A stretch of DNA of 64,000 nucleotides from Osedax fenrisi (GCA_964019155.1 OZ025242.1:89594205-89658204), one strand, 5' to 3'. Counted from the stretch's first letter, positions 43,101-55,628 are shown. A program made the numbers and translations. Notes: generated by a model from the letters alone, not told the origin.

Positions 43101-46100
43101 TAGTAACACCAGTAGTACCACTAGTAGTAACACCAGTAGTACCACCAGTAGTACCACCAGTAGTACCACTAGTAGTAACACCAGTAGTAACACCAGTAGT
43201 ACCACTAGTAGTAACACCAGTAGTAACACCAGTAGTACCACCAGTAGTACCACTAGTAGTAACACCAGTAGTAACACCAGTAGTACCACTAGTAGTACCA
43301 CCAGTAGTAACACCAGTAGTAACACCAGTAGTAACACCAGTAGTAATATCAGTAGTAACACCAGTAGTAACAGCAGTAGTAACACCAGTAGTAACACCAG
43401 TAGTAACACCAGTAGTAACACCAGTAGTAACACCAGTAGTACCACTAGTAGTACCACTAGTAGTAACACCAGTAGTAACACCAGTAGTACCACCAGTAGT
43501 AACACCAGTAGTAATATCAGTAGTAACACCAGTAGTAACAGCAGTAGTAATATCAGTAGTAACACCAGTAGTAATATCAGTAGTAACACCAGTAGTAACA
43601 CCAGTAGTACCACTAGTAGTACCACCAGTAGTAACACCAGTAGTAACACCAGTAGTAACACTAGTAGTAACACCAGTAGTACCACTAGTAGTAACACTAG
43701 TAGTAACACCAGTAGTACCACTAGTAGTAACACCAGTAGTAACACCAGTAGTAACACCAGTAGTAACACCAGTAGTAATATCAGTAGTAACACCAGTAGT
43801 AACAGCAGTAGTAACACCAGTAGTAACACCAGTAGTAACACCAGTAGTAACACCAGTAGTAACACCAGTAGTACCACTAGTAGTACCACTAGTAGTAACA
43901 CCAGTAGTAACACCAGTAGTACCACTAGTAGTAACACCAGTAGTAACACCAGTAGTACCACTAGTAGTAACACCAGTAGTAACAGCAGTAGTAATATCAG
44001 TAGTAACACCAGTAGTAACAGCAGTAGTAATATCAGTAGTAACACCAGTAGTAATATCAGTAGTAACACCAGTAGTAACACCAGTAGTACCACTAGTAGT
44101 ACCACCAGTAGTAACACCAGTAGTAACACCAGTAGTACCACTAGTAGTAACACTAGTAGTAACACCAGTAGTAACACCAGTAGTACCACTAGTAGTAACA
44201 CCAGTAGTAACACCAGTAGTACCACTAGTAGTAACACCAGTAGTAACACCAGTAGTACCACTAGTAGTAACACCAGTAGTAACACCAGTAGTAACACCAG
44301 TAGTAACACTAGTAGTAACACCAGTAGTACCACTAGTAGTAACACCAGTAGTACCACTAGTAGTAACACCAGTAGTAACACCAGTAGTAACACCAGTAGT
44401 AACACTAGTAGTAACACCAGTAGTACCACTAGTAGTAACACCAGTAGTACCACTAGTAGTAACACCAGTAGTAACACCAGTAGTAACACTAGTAGTAACA
44501 CCAGTAGTAACACCAGTAGTAACACCAGTAGTAACACCAGTAGTAACACCAGTAGTAACACCAGTAGTACCACTAGTAGTAACACCAGTAGTAACACCAG
44601 TAGTAACACCAGTAGTAACACCAGTAGTAATATCAGTAGTAACACCAGTAGTAACAGCAGTAGTAACACCAGTAGTAACACCAGTAGTAACACCAGTAGT
44701 AACACCAGTAGTAACACCAGTAGTACCACTAGTAGTACCACTAGTAGTAACACCAGTAGTAACACCAGTAGTACCACTAGTAGTAACACCAGTAGTAACA
44801 CCAGTAGTACCACTAGTAGTAACACCAGTAGTAACACCAGTAGTAATATCAGTAGTAACACCAGTAGTAACAGCAGTAGTAACACCAGTAGTAACACTAG
44901 TAGTAACACCAGTAGTACCACTAGTAGTACCACTAGTAGTACCACTAGTAGTACCACTAGTAGTAACACCAGTAGTACCACTAGTAGTAACACCAGTAGT
45001 AACACCAGTAGTAACACCAGTAGTACCACTAGTAGTAACACCAGTAGTAACACCAGTAGTAACACCAGTAGTACCACTAGTAGTAACACCAGTAGTAACA
45101 CCAGTAGTACCACTAGTAGTAACACCAGTAGTAACACCAGTAGTAACACCAGTAGTAACACTAGTAGTAACACCAGTAGTACCACTAGTAGTAACACCAG
45201 TAGTACCACTAGTAGTAACACCAGTAGTAACACCAGTAGTAACACCAGTAGTAACACTAGTAGTAACACCAGTAGTACCACTAGTAGTAACACCAGTAGT
45301 ACCACTAGTAGTAACACCAGTAGTAACACCAGTAGTAACACTAGTAGTAACACCAGTAGTAACACCAGTAGTAACACCAGTAGTAACACCAGTAGTAACA
45401 CCAGTAGTAACACCAGTAGTACCACTAGTAGTACCACTAGTAGTAACACCAGTAGTACCACTAGTAGTAACACCAGTAGTACCACCAGTAGTACCACCAG
45501 TAGTACCACTAGTAGTAACACCAGTAGTACCACTAGTAGTAACACCAGTAGTAACACCAGTAGTAACACTAGTAGTAACACCAGTAGTAATATCAGTAGT
45601 AACACCAGTAGTACCACTAGTAGTAACACCAGTAGTAACACCAGTAGTAACACTAGTAGTAACACCAGTAGTAACACCAGTAGTAACACCAGTAGTAACA
45701 CCAGTAGTAACACCAGTAGTAACACCAGTAGTACCACTAGTAGTACCACTAGTAGTAACACCAGTAGTACCACTAGTAGTAACACCAGTAGTACCACCAG
45801 TAGTACCACCAGTAGTACCACTAGTAGTAACACCAGTAGTAACACCAGTAGTACCACTAGTAGTACCACCAGTAGTAACACCAGTAGTAACACCAGTAGT
45901 AACACCAGTAGTAATATCAGTAGTAACACCAGTAGTAACAGCAGTAGTAACACCAGTAGTAACACCAGTAGTAACACCAGTAGTAACACCAGTAGTAACA
46001 CCAGTAGTACCACTAGTAGTACCACTAGTAGTAACACCAGTAGTAACACCAGTAGTACCACCAGTAGTAACACCAGTAGTAATATCAGTAGTAACACCAG

Positions 46101-48491
46101 TAGTAACAGCAGTAGTAATATCAGTAGTAACACCAGTAGTAATATCAGTAGTAACACCAGTAGTAACACCAGTAGTACCACTAGTAGTACCACCAGTAGT
46201 AACACCAGTAGTAACACCAGTAGTAACACTAGTAGTAACACCAGTAGTACCACTAGTAGTAACACTAGTAGTAACACCAGTAGTACCACTAGTAGTAACA
46301 CCAGTAGTAACACCAGTAGTAACACCAGTAGTAACACCAGTAGTAACACCAGTAGTACCACTAGTAGTACCACTAGTAGTACCACTAGTAGTAACACCAG
46401 TAGTAACACCAGTAGTACCACTAGTAGTAACACCAGTAGTACCACTAGTAGTAACACCAGTAGTACCACTAGTAGTAACACCAGTAGTAACACCAGTAGT
46501 AACACTAGTAGTAACACCAGTAGTACCACTAGTAGTACCACTAGTAGTACCACTAGTAGTACCACTAGTAGTAACACCAGTAGTACCACTAGTAGTAACA
46601 CCAGTAGTAACACCAGTAGTAACACCAGTAGTACCACTAGTAGTAACACCAGTAGTAACACCAGTAGTACCACTAGTAGTAACACCAGTAGTAACACCAG
46701 TAGTAACACCAGTAGTAACACTAGTAGTAACACCAGTAGTACCACTAGTAGTAACACCAGTAGTACCACTAGTAGTAACACCAGTAGTAACACCAGTAGT
46801 AACACCAGTAGTAACACTAGTAGTAACACCAGTAGTAACACTAGTAGTAACACCAGTAGTACCACCAGTAGTACCACCAGTAGTACCACTAGTAGTAACA
46901 CCAGTAGTACCACTAGTAGTAACAGCAGTAGTAACACCAGTAGTAACACCAGTAGTAACACCAGTAGTACCACTAGTAGTAACACCAGTAGTACCACTAG
47001 TAGTAACACCAGTAGTAACACCAGTAGTAACACTAGTAGTAACACCAGTAGTAACACCAGTAGTAACACCAGTAGTAACACCAGTAGTAACACCAGTAGT
47101 AACACCAGTAGTACCACTAGTAGTACCACTAGTAGTAACACCAGTAGTACCACTAGTAGTAACACCAGTAGTACCACCAGTAGTACCACCAGTAGTACCA
47201 CTAGTAGTAACACCAGTAGTACCACTAGTAGTAACACCAGTAGTACCACTAGTAGTAACACCAGTAGTAACACCAGTAGTAACACTAGTAGTAACACCAG
47301 TAGTAACACCAGTAGTAACACCAGTAGTAACACCAGTAGTAACACCAGTAGTAACACCAGTAGTACCACTAGTAGTACCACTAGTAGTAACACCAGTAGT
47401 ACCACTAGTAGTAACACCAGTAGTACCACCAGTAGTACCACCAGTAGTACCACTAGTAGTAACACCAGTAGTAACACCAGTAGTACCACTAGTAGTACCA
47501 CCAGTAGTAACACCAGTAGTAACACCAGTAGTAACACCAGTAGTAATATCAGTAGTAACACCAGTAGTAACAGCAGTAGTAACACCAGTAGTAACACCAG
47601 TAGTAACACCAGTAGTAACACCAGTAGTAACACCAGTAGTACCACTAGTAGTACCACTAGTAGTAACACCAGTAGTAACACCAGTAGTACCACCAGTAGT
47701 AACACCAGTAGTAATATCAGTAGTAACACCAGTAGTAACAGCAGTAGTAATATCAGTAGTAACACCAGTAGTAATATCAGTAGTAACACCAGTAGTAACA
47801 CCAGTAGTACCACTAGTAGTACCACCAGTAGTAACACCAGTAGTAACACCAGTATTAACACCAGTAGTACCACTAGTAGTACCACTAGTAGTAACACCAG
47901 TAGTACCACTAGTAGTACCACCAGTAGTAACACCAGTAGTAACACCAGTAGTAACACTAGTAGTAACACCAGTAGTACCACTAGTAGTACCACTAGTAGT
48001 AACACCAGTAGTAACACCAGTAGTAACACCAGTAGTAACACCAGTAGTACCACCAGTAGTACCACTAGTAGTAACACTAGTAGTAACACCAGTAGTAACA
48101 CCAGTAGTACCACTAGTAGTACCACTAGTAGTACCACTAGTAGTAACACCAGTAGTAACACCAGTAGTACCACTAGTAGTAACACCAGTAGTACCACCAG
48201 TAGTACCACCAGTAGTACCACTAGTAGTAACACCAGTAGTAACACCAGTAGTAACACCAGTAGTAACACCAGTAGTAACACCAGTAGTACCACTAGTAGT
48301 ACCACTAGTAGTAACACCAGTAGTAACACCAGTAGTAACACCAGTAGTACCACTAGTAGTAACACCAGTAGTAACACCAGTAGTAATATCAGTAGTAACA
48401 CCAGTAGTAACAGCAGTAGTAATATCAGTAGTAACACCAGTAGTAACACCAGTAGTAACAGCAGTAGTAACAGCAGTTGTAACAGTAGTAG
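37183..48491. repeat. Giant 12-bp minisatellite (AGTAGTNNCNNY)n
   Basis: About 11.3 kb, roughly 942 units of AGTAGT plus a variable hexamer. Six hexamers make up almost all units: AACACC, ACCACT, ACCACC, AACACT, AACAGC and AATATC. The AGTAGT half is nearly constant (single changes such as 37927, 38274, 38076, 39535, 39790, 41297, 47868). A cassette of units (AATATC, AACACC, AACAGC, AATATC, AACACC, AATATC, AACACC, AACACC, ACCACT, ACCACC) recurs at about 39469, 39849, 41838, 43511, 46081 and 47713. No indel breaks the 3-bp phase, so several frames stay open for about 3,800 codons; they are not genes. The array is in an intron of the UNC93-like gene. Confidence 0.98.
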
Positions 48492-49022
48492 AATCGCTAT
48501 TATTTAGTTGTATCTCACGTTATCTAAATTCCAGCTATTGCCCACCACTATCTAGTAAATCCGACGCCAGGCCGTTTGGCTAATTGTAGGCCATGTCCTC
48601 GCGGTCACGCTGTTCATGTCCTCGATTCGCTTCCCTAGTTACCGTACTACGGTACCACTTTAATTACCGTGACATGCGTGTATACATGCGTGTGTGCGTG
48701 CGTGCGTGCGTGTGCGTGCGTACGTTTGAGAACTAATACAGTATGCTATTTGTACTTATCTATTTATATGTTTTAGATATGAATAAGAATAGTTCTATTT
48801 ATAATATTTATTATTTAATTATCCTTCAAACATTATTATTATTAAAATCGTAGTCTAACACATATATGTATGTGTTACACACACATGTATATATGTTTCG
48901 ATATATTATGTAATCGCCTCGTTAGTGTCACGTGATGTAAGTGTTTCAATAACGGTGACATTACACACGATACTCGTAGTAGATGTGGGTAATGTGTACT
49001 AGACTTTTCAATAGGGCAATCA
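48492..49022. repeat. Intron DNA with (TGCG)n patch
   Basis: A TGCGTGTGTGCGTGCGTGCG patch lies at about 48676-48722. The rest is unremarkable and has no gene. Confidence 0.6.
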
Positions 49023-49160
49023 ATAAACCACGCCTCCTTATACACGCTGTAGTGCAGCTGCTGTAGTCTATGTTAAATCTCAGCCTTACTGACATTAGCC
49101 GCCCGATAGTGCCAGTAAGGTTCACGTTTAACATGGACTGCATGCAAGGAGTCGTGGCTT
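49023..49160. repeat. Long imperfect hairpin
   Basis: Outer arms ATAAACCACGCCTCCTT and AAGGAGTCGTGGCTTAT, inner arms of about 29 bases centred on ATGTTAAA...CCTTACTG and its inverse, and a 17-base loop (TTAGCCGCCCGATAGTG). A bulge of about 20 bases lies in the left arm only. It may be a foldback MITE or a structured intronic RNA. Confidence 0.7.
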
Positions 49161-49514
49161 ATAGGTACCACATTATTTACATAACCAATTTACAATCTGT
49201 ATTTTAGTTTTACTTTATTATGTATATATATCAAAGATTTTGCGAAGAAAAATATAGCAAAACATATATTAGAAATATCTAATAAGATATATATATATAT
49301 ATATATATATCTTAGAAAAATATCTTAAATATAATTTAGAAAAATCGTTGTATATAATATATTGACTTGTATAAATATTTAAATATATTTGATTACCAAA
49401 TGTCTTGTATTGCTTAAACTTAAACTTAAACTTAAATCGATAACATCTCAACATCGTATACATAGTAGCGTGTTTCGAGACCGGAACACGCTACAATGTA
49501 GACACGACACTAAC

Positions 49515-49674
49515 CGGAGTAAGTAGACACGTGGCCACCATGCTTAGGTAGACGATCGCCATGGTGATGTAGCCGAGCTTGTGACGCGTATTCAGCGAGG
49601 TCTGAAGGGTCTGTATCGACCGGAAGGAGGAGAACACTAGGATGAAGCTAGAGGTCAACACGATCAGGTTCCTT
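49515..49674 (-). CDS. UNC93-like protein, exon with first two membrane segments
   Basis: 160 bases; the first base completes a codon begun in the previous exon, and the end is phase 0. Acceptor CTCTACAG and donor CCG/GTTAGT. It reads RRNLIVLTSSFILVFSSF (membrane segment 1), then SIQTLQTSLNTRHKLGY, which matches the G(x)LQSLQSSLN block of UNC93 proteins, then ITMAIVYLSMVATCLLTP (segment 2). The next exon, 32096-32251, continues in frame with FVIHKLSSKG as expected. Strongly GC-richer than the DNA around it. Confidence 0.9.
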
Positions 49675-49839
49675 CTGTAGAGGTCACGATGAGCGTGAAG
49701 GTCATAACGAATGTATATAAGGATGGGTATTCATATAGGTATATGTGCAGTACACGACGTGTACGTATACATATATGTATACATCCTCGCCGAGGGTACC
49801 CGTATGTGTACTAATCAGGCTCGTATAGCATGTTTTTGA

Positions 49840-50136
49840 TATAAATGATAAGGTCCCCCAGTAAGTTGTTGTGTTTTTTGTCCGTGTTTTAACTCGTGTA
49901 AAAGCCCGACGTTTTACACGATTTGTGACATTTTACACGGTAGCAATTTAACACATAATTAATAGTCAATATATGATATAGAAATTAATCTTCATTTAGA
50001 TATAACAATTTATTTACATTTTTTTATAAAAAAAATATGTTTTATATAAATATTATTTAATTTGTAAGGTGACTAATGTCCGTGTTTTACATAGACTAAA
50101 TATCCGACAAAATATCCGTGTATTACACAGACATAA

Positions 50137-50177
<41 letters not shown>

Positions 50178-50360
50178 TACAAATATATAATATAGTTTAT
50201 TTTAACATAGGTTGTAGAGTAGTATTAATTCTATTTTTTATTATAGAGTATTTAAATAAATAAAATATAATAAAATAAAAATATTAAAAAAAATGTGTGT
50301 ATTGGTCATGAATTGGACAGACTAAATGTCCGTGTTTTACACGCACATTTTGTCACTATA
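49840..50360. mobile_element. MITE family D, left copy or left half
   Basis: Starts near GGTCCCCCAGTAAGTTGTTG and carries repeated words of the type TGTCCGTGTTTTACAC (49880, 50070, 50120, 50318) and GACATTTTAC/ACATTTTGTCAC. Interrupted by (TA)n at 50142-50173. Matching words in inverted orientation lie at 59820-60000. Confidence 0.55.
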
Positions 50361-50458
50361 ATATTCATTTAAAAATACATTCTTTTTTTAATATTGGAAA
50401 AATATACTATTTTACCTTTTATTTATTTTAATATATTGATTTAATTTAGTACTAGTGT

Positions 50459-50590
50459 AAATGGGTACCAGGTAAACTCGGAACACTTATGAGGTAAACT
50501 CGGACCACTTTTTAAAAACACAAAGAAGATTTAAACCACTTTTAAAATAACTATACATTGTATATTTCTATAATATAATATGCTTTAACT
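50459..50590. mobile_element. MITE family C, terminal segment (left)
   Basis: Words GGTAAACTCGGAACACTT and GGTAAACTCGGACCACTTTT are followed by a stretch to TATTTCTATAATATAATATGC. The reverse complement of 58340-58475 aligns along about 120 bases, so the two are inverted copies of one terminus. Confidence 0.55.
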
Positions 50591-50837
50591 TACTTTCACT
50601 TTATATAATTATATTTAAATTTTTATTTATTTGTTAAATAAATTATAAAAAGATTCATTTTACTTACTATTCATACTATAGTTATCATATTTAATATCAT
50701 AGTTTTATAATAATTATATTTATAATTTATAATATTTATATTCATAGTATTTAATATTATATTATGATAATATAATTGTTCGATACTAATTATCATATAT
50801 GAGTATCACCGAGAATTATCTATAGAGTTACACCGTG

Positions 50838-51082
50838 AATCTGAAAGCAGGCCGCCGATTATTATTATTAGAATGTCAGGAGTCTATTTTTAATTTATGG
50901 AATGTGTGAATTCTTGGTTTTTTTAGCTGCATTATATCCCCAAATGAGTATATAAAATATTGTTTTACTATACAATATCTTATAATGCGTATAATGTGCA
51001 GTAGTGCACAGGATGCATACAAGCCACCTTGAACTCTGACATTCTTATAATAACAAACGGCGGCCTGCTTATATATAATTAA
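50838..51082. mobile_element. MITE family E, copy 1
   Basis: Inverted ends CTGAAAGCAGGCCGCCG and CGGCGGCCTGCTT, then an inner inverted TTATTATTAGAATGTCAG / CTGACATTCTTATAATAA. About 240 bp, noncoding. Copy 2 is at 51790-52092. Confidence 0.82.
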
Positions 51083-51284
51083 GTATCACTACTACTATCA
51101 TAATTATAGTAACTATCATGATAATGATATTATAATAATTTTAAATTTAATGTATCATTATAATGATAATCATTATCATTATCATAATGATAAGGTCTAT
51201 GATAAATGATAATCATATATTAAATGTAATATTTAATATAATCAGATTTATAATCATATTTATTATACACTATAGGATATGATA

Positions 51285-51739
51285 TAGGGGAAAGTAACCG
51301 AATATGGAAAGTAACCGAATATGGACAGTGCCCGAATACGGACACTCTCGGTATCTCAGAAACCATAAATCCTACAAAAAATGTTTGATGAAGAAAATAT
51401 TCACAATTATATAAATAATCCTAAAAAGTATTTTTATTTTTTAATTATTCAAAATATTGCTGATATATCCAATAAACTGATTTTTTTAGTATGTTTTTAA
51501 ATTTATGAAAAAAATTGTCAATTTAAAACCTTCTCAAGAATATACAAATGTATCGATATAAAATATAATACTATATTATTAAAAAATAAATCATTCTAAA
51601 ATTATATATATAATTTCTATATTCGTATTCAAATATTCATTAAATTTTAAGCATATATCTAGAGGACATATAAGTCCCTAATATGGACATTCTATCACCA
51701 TTTATTGTTAAAGTGTCCGTATTAGGTTACTTTCCCCTA
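51285..51739. mobile_element. MITE family A, copy 2
   Basis: TA-bordered, inverted ends TAGGGGAAAGTAACCGAATA and TATTAGGTTACTTTCCCCTA; CGAATACGGACAC words repeat at the left end (51294-51350). About 455 bp. It carries both ends but lacks the middle of copies 3 and 4, and is in the opposite orientation to them. Confidence 0.87.
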
Positions 51740-51789
51740 CTATATATTTAATATATCATATAGAATATCCTGTATGACATAATCGTGAA

Positions 51790-52092
51790 TTTTGAAATAG
51801 GTCGCCAATTATTATTAGAATATCAGAGTTCAATTTTTATTTTGGAGTTGTGCGATTTCCTTGGTTGAGTTTTATTTAGCTGTTTTTTTAGCTGCATTAT
51901 ATCCCTAGGTGAGCATTTAAAATATTGTGTTACTATAAAATATCTTATGATGCGTATAATTTGTAGTAGTGCATAGGATGCATATATAAGCAAGGACATA
52001 TCCTTGATATAAGTACCGGCCATCTTGAACTCTGACATTATTATAATAACAATTTGTTATTAACAAACGGCGGCCTGCTTTCAGATAATTCG
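51790..52092. mobile_element. MITE family E, copy 2
   Basis: Left GAAATAGGTCGCCAATTATT, right CGGCGGCCTGCTTTCAG. The body aligns with copy 1 (TTAGCTGCATTATATCCC and ATGCGTATAAT words), with an extra segment of about 60 bases near the right end. Confidence 0.8.
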
Positions 52093-52561
52093 ATATAATA
52101 ATGTACTATATTATATATACAGTATATAATATAGTATACTATATTATATATACTATATCATATACTATATAAGGCTTATATGTAAAAAGTGTAAATTCGT
52201 TAGACTTCAAAGTGGTATATTTTTATTTATGTTAGTCAAAGAAATATTTTGAAATATACATTTTGTATGTCTCTTTAAGGCGAATCCAGTGATATATGAC
52301 ATGTTTATTAATATGTAACATTCAAATTTAGTACAAGTTCCTACGTTCCTACGTTCCATAATCGGATTATTAAACTACGTTTAGTATACTATACTATACT
52401 TAGTATAATACTATATACTATATACTATATAGTATATAAGTATATAAGTATATAGTATATAATTTACTATATCATATACTCACTGAGTATATAATAATTA
52501 TACTGTATTATTATATTGTATAATAATTATATAGTGCAGTGTATATTTCCCCTATATCATA
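52093..52561. other. AT-rich palindromic spacer
   Basis: Contains TATAGTATA-type palindromes (52100-52165, 52382-52470), a GTTCCTACGTTCCTACGTTCC triplication (52340-52361) and, at 52547-52572, a TTTCCCCTA/TAGGGGAAA inverted pair that may be the end of a further family A copy. Confidence 0.5.
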
Positions 52562-53433
52562 TAGGGGAAAGTAACCTAATACGGACACTTTAACATTAAA
52601 TGGTCTTAACATTTTATGACTCATTATTTTTATTCAAAAATTACACTATATTAATATTATATGATTATAGATATTATTGGGATTTTAAAATTTTATTTAA
52701 TATTTTATTTCCATAAATAACAGGGGTGTCCGTATTTGGTACCCGTGTCCGAATACGGACACCTTGTGTTATAATATGGATTCCCTAAATACTACTAGAT
52801 ACACTATATATTATTAATGAACCAATCAAATAAGTTATAATTACATTATTTATAATTAATTTTATGAACAATTTGTTCTAATTTAATTAGTTAAAAATTT
52901 ATTTATTTTTATTATTTTTTAATTAATAATTCAATTTAAGTATCTAAATAATAAACATTTTAGATTTAGATTTATTGGTGGTATTAATATTATAACGCAC
53001 GCGATTTTTATGAATATCAGAATATTTCATACGCTGCGCGCTATTTGGTTATAGGGTGTCCGTATTAGAGACTTATATGACCTATAGATATATGCTTATA
53101 TCTTAATGAATATTTGATAACAAATACAGAAATTATATATATAATTTTTAGAATGCTTTATTTTTTAATAAGATAGTGTTATATTTTATATCGATACATT
53201 TGTATATTCTTAAGAATGTTTTAAGTTGACATTTTTTTTCATATATTTAAAAACTAATAAAAAAATCAGTTTATTGGATATATCTATCAGCAATATTTTG
53301 TATAATTAGATAATAAAAAATACTTTTTTAGAATATTTATATAATTATGAATATTTTATTCATTAAACATTTGTTAGTAGGATTTATGGTTTCTAGGATA
53401 CCGAGAGTGTCCGTATTCGGTTACTTTCCCCTA
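52562..53433. mobile_element. MITE family A, copy 3 (full length)
   Basis: 872 bp with TA borders and inverted ends TAGGGGAAAGTAACC(T/G)AATA. Internal GTGTCCGTATTTGG, TGTCCGAATACGGACACC and GGGTGTCCGTATTAG words recur near 52725, 52745 and 53055. No ORF of note. Same orientation as copy 4. Confidence 0.88.
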
Positions 53434-53666
53434 CATTGTAGGATATATGATATATGATATATGATATGTGATATATTGTAAACACTCTATTATATATTGC
53501 GCACAACATGAATTTATATTTATTGTTTTTAAAAAAAAAAAGAATAAAAATAAAGTTGAGGGTTACCCTCAGATTTTATAACATATGACTTTTTTTATAA
53601 CATATGACTTTTTTATAACATATGATTTTTTGTATAAAATATCATTATTTTCGTAATATAATATCT

Positions 53667-53739
53667 GCCGAAATAGCTCAGTTGGGAGAGCGTTAGACTG
53701 AAGATCTAAATGTCCCCGGTTCGATCCCGGGTTTCGGCA
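53667..53739 (+). tRNA. tRNA-Phe (GAA)
   Basis: 73 bases with a full cloverleaf: acceptor GCCGAAA/TTTCGGC, D arm with the A box TAGCTCAGTTGG, anticodon GAA at 53700-53702 in a TTAGA/TCTAA stem, T arm with GGTTCGATCCC (B box), and discriminator A. No intron and no encoded CCA. A TTTTT pol III terminator follows at 53743-53747. Confidence 0.97.
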
Positions 53740-54834
53740 GAATTTTTAGCTAATTTTTATAAAAACTATTCACATATTTACAAAAATATTTATACAAAAT
53801 TTAAAATTAGAAAACAAATACTTTTATGAAGTATTTCTATTATATAATTTATAATTGCGATTATAATGGTATTTGCAGTAATGTATTTTTACCATGAATA
53901 TATATATATTATATATAGCTAAAATGAATGTGTAAATATTTCACTTTATATTGGATAATATGATATTAATATCATTTAAGAATAATACATATATTTAAAA
54001 AGAATAAATAACAATACTATTATTTAAGAATAATACATATCTTTAAGAAGAAAAATAACAATAATTAAACTAAATACATTCAAAAGAATGAAATATTTCA
54101 CAGAATATCATTAAAAGGAATGTTTAATTTGCTCAACATCACCGATAATCTATGTACAGTAGTTTCCGCATCACGCTCGCCTAATACGCGTAATGTCATG
54201 TAGGCCTACTATTCCAGCCCCAGCGGTAATATACACTTTTGTAGAATAGTCAGAGTTTATCAGTATGTTTATAGTGAGCTTCTTATAAACGAACTAAAAT
54301 ATTAATGTTTTTGAAAAATATACATCATGATATTAATATAAATTGTCAATATATTTGTATTAGTCATTAATTGATGTATATATTAAATATATTAAAATAC
54401 AGGCAGGATTAACTAATATGCTAATATCAATATAGAATTGGAAGAATGAAAATATAAGTTGGAACTATTTTCGAAATAATTGGAGTCTAATTTAAGTTAA
54501 TAAATATAATATAAGTATTTACCAATAGTATTGATGAATCCATAATTATGAATATAGTGTTATTATAGAGGCTATTTTATTTGAAAATAATTACAAAGTA
54601 TTTTATATAACAGTGATATATATATATATATTTATTAAATATATTCATCAACATATAATTATAAATGTATTGAGTAATATTGGATATGGGCTAATAACAT
54701 ATTAAATAAGCATTGGAAAATATAATATATATATACAGTCTAATTTAATATAAATCTAATATAATAAAAAAATATTAATATATAAACAATTAAATATATC
54801 CAGTTATTATATTTACATTTATTATAAATAAAAA
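53740..54834. other. AT-rich spacer between two tRNA genes
   Basis: A moderately GC-rich stretch at about 54153-54235 includes CAGTAGTTTCCGC, which may be one end of a decayed Tigger-like element. Nothing else supported. Confidence 0.5.
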
Positions 54835-54906
54835 CTCCGACACCGGGAATCGAACCCGGGCCTTCTGCGTGAAAGGCAGAAATCCTAACCACTAGACCAT
54901 ATCGGA
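54835..54906 (-). tRNA. tRNA-Glu (UUC)
   Basis: 72 bases on the minus strand: acceptor TCCGATA/TGTCGGA, A box TGGTCTAGTGGTTAGG, anticodon TTC at 54873-54871 in a CTGCC/ACGCAG-type stem, B box GGTTCGATTCC, and discriminator G. The run AAAAA at 54830-54834 is a TTTTT terminator on the coding strand. No intron. Confidence 0.97.
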
Positions 54907-55012
54907 TGTTATAGAATATACTTAAAAAGTTAATAATAAATTAATTTTAATATTTAGATAATAAATATAACTATATATAAAATGTATAATTATAATAGAA
55001 TTATTCTATATA

Positions 55013-55570
55013 CAATCAAAGCTCGATAACTCAACATTGACGGGACGGAGTTTTCATGTTGAGTTAGCGAGTATGTTGAGTTATCGGATGTATAAATTAA
55101 TGACTTAATTAATGTTTTGTTCACATAAATGCATTCAAAATAGTACTCGTATGATAATGATTAGGTAACCTAGATAATGATAATATAATAATTCAATTAT
55201 TAATTGTAATTGTATTTTTACGTTTATATATTTATATCCATATATTATTAAATAAAACCATGTTGAATAATGTATGTTGAATTATATTTGTTGAGCAATG
55301 TAGTTTTACTTGTAAAATATACGAATCCAACAACATATGTTTGTGATATTTTGATTTTTCATAAATGTTGAGTTATCGGATGTATATTTACATGTAATGT
55401 ATAGGCTAGGATTATAAAAACGATGTTGAGTTATATATATGTTGAGTTATATTTGTTGAGTAATAGGGTTTTTGTTAACATGTAAAAGATACGAATCCAA
55501 CCAAATATTTGTTGGATGTTGAGTTATCGGCAATGTTGAGTTATCGGCATGTTGAGTTACCGAGCTTCTA

Positions 55571-55573
<3 letters not shown>
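55013..55573. mobile_element. Tigger-like MITE
   Basis: 561 bp with diverged inverted ends (CAATCAAAGCTCGATAACTC and the reverse of GAGTTACCGAGCTTCTACTG) flanked by TA. The word TGTTGAGTTATCGG and its variants recur at least nine times, mostly near the two ends. Followed directly by (TA)n (55574-55626). Confidence 0.88.

Positions 55574-55628
<55 letters not shown>

Noticed and set aside
37183..48491. CRISPR-like array
   Set aside because: Units are 12 bp without unique spacers, in a eukaryotic setting.
37146..48583. Three frames of about 3,770-3,810 codons (TPVV, SSNT and LLVL repeats) as a giant repeat protein
   Set aside because: They arise from a 12-bp unit free of stops in these frames; several overlapping frames on both strands are equally open, and flanks show no domain or signal.
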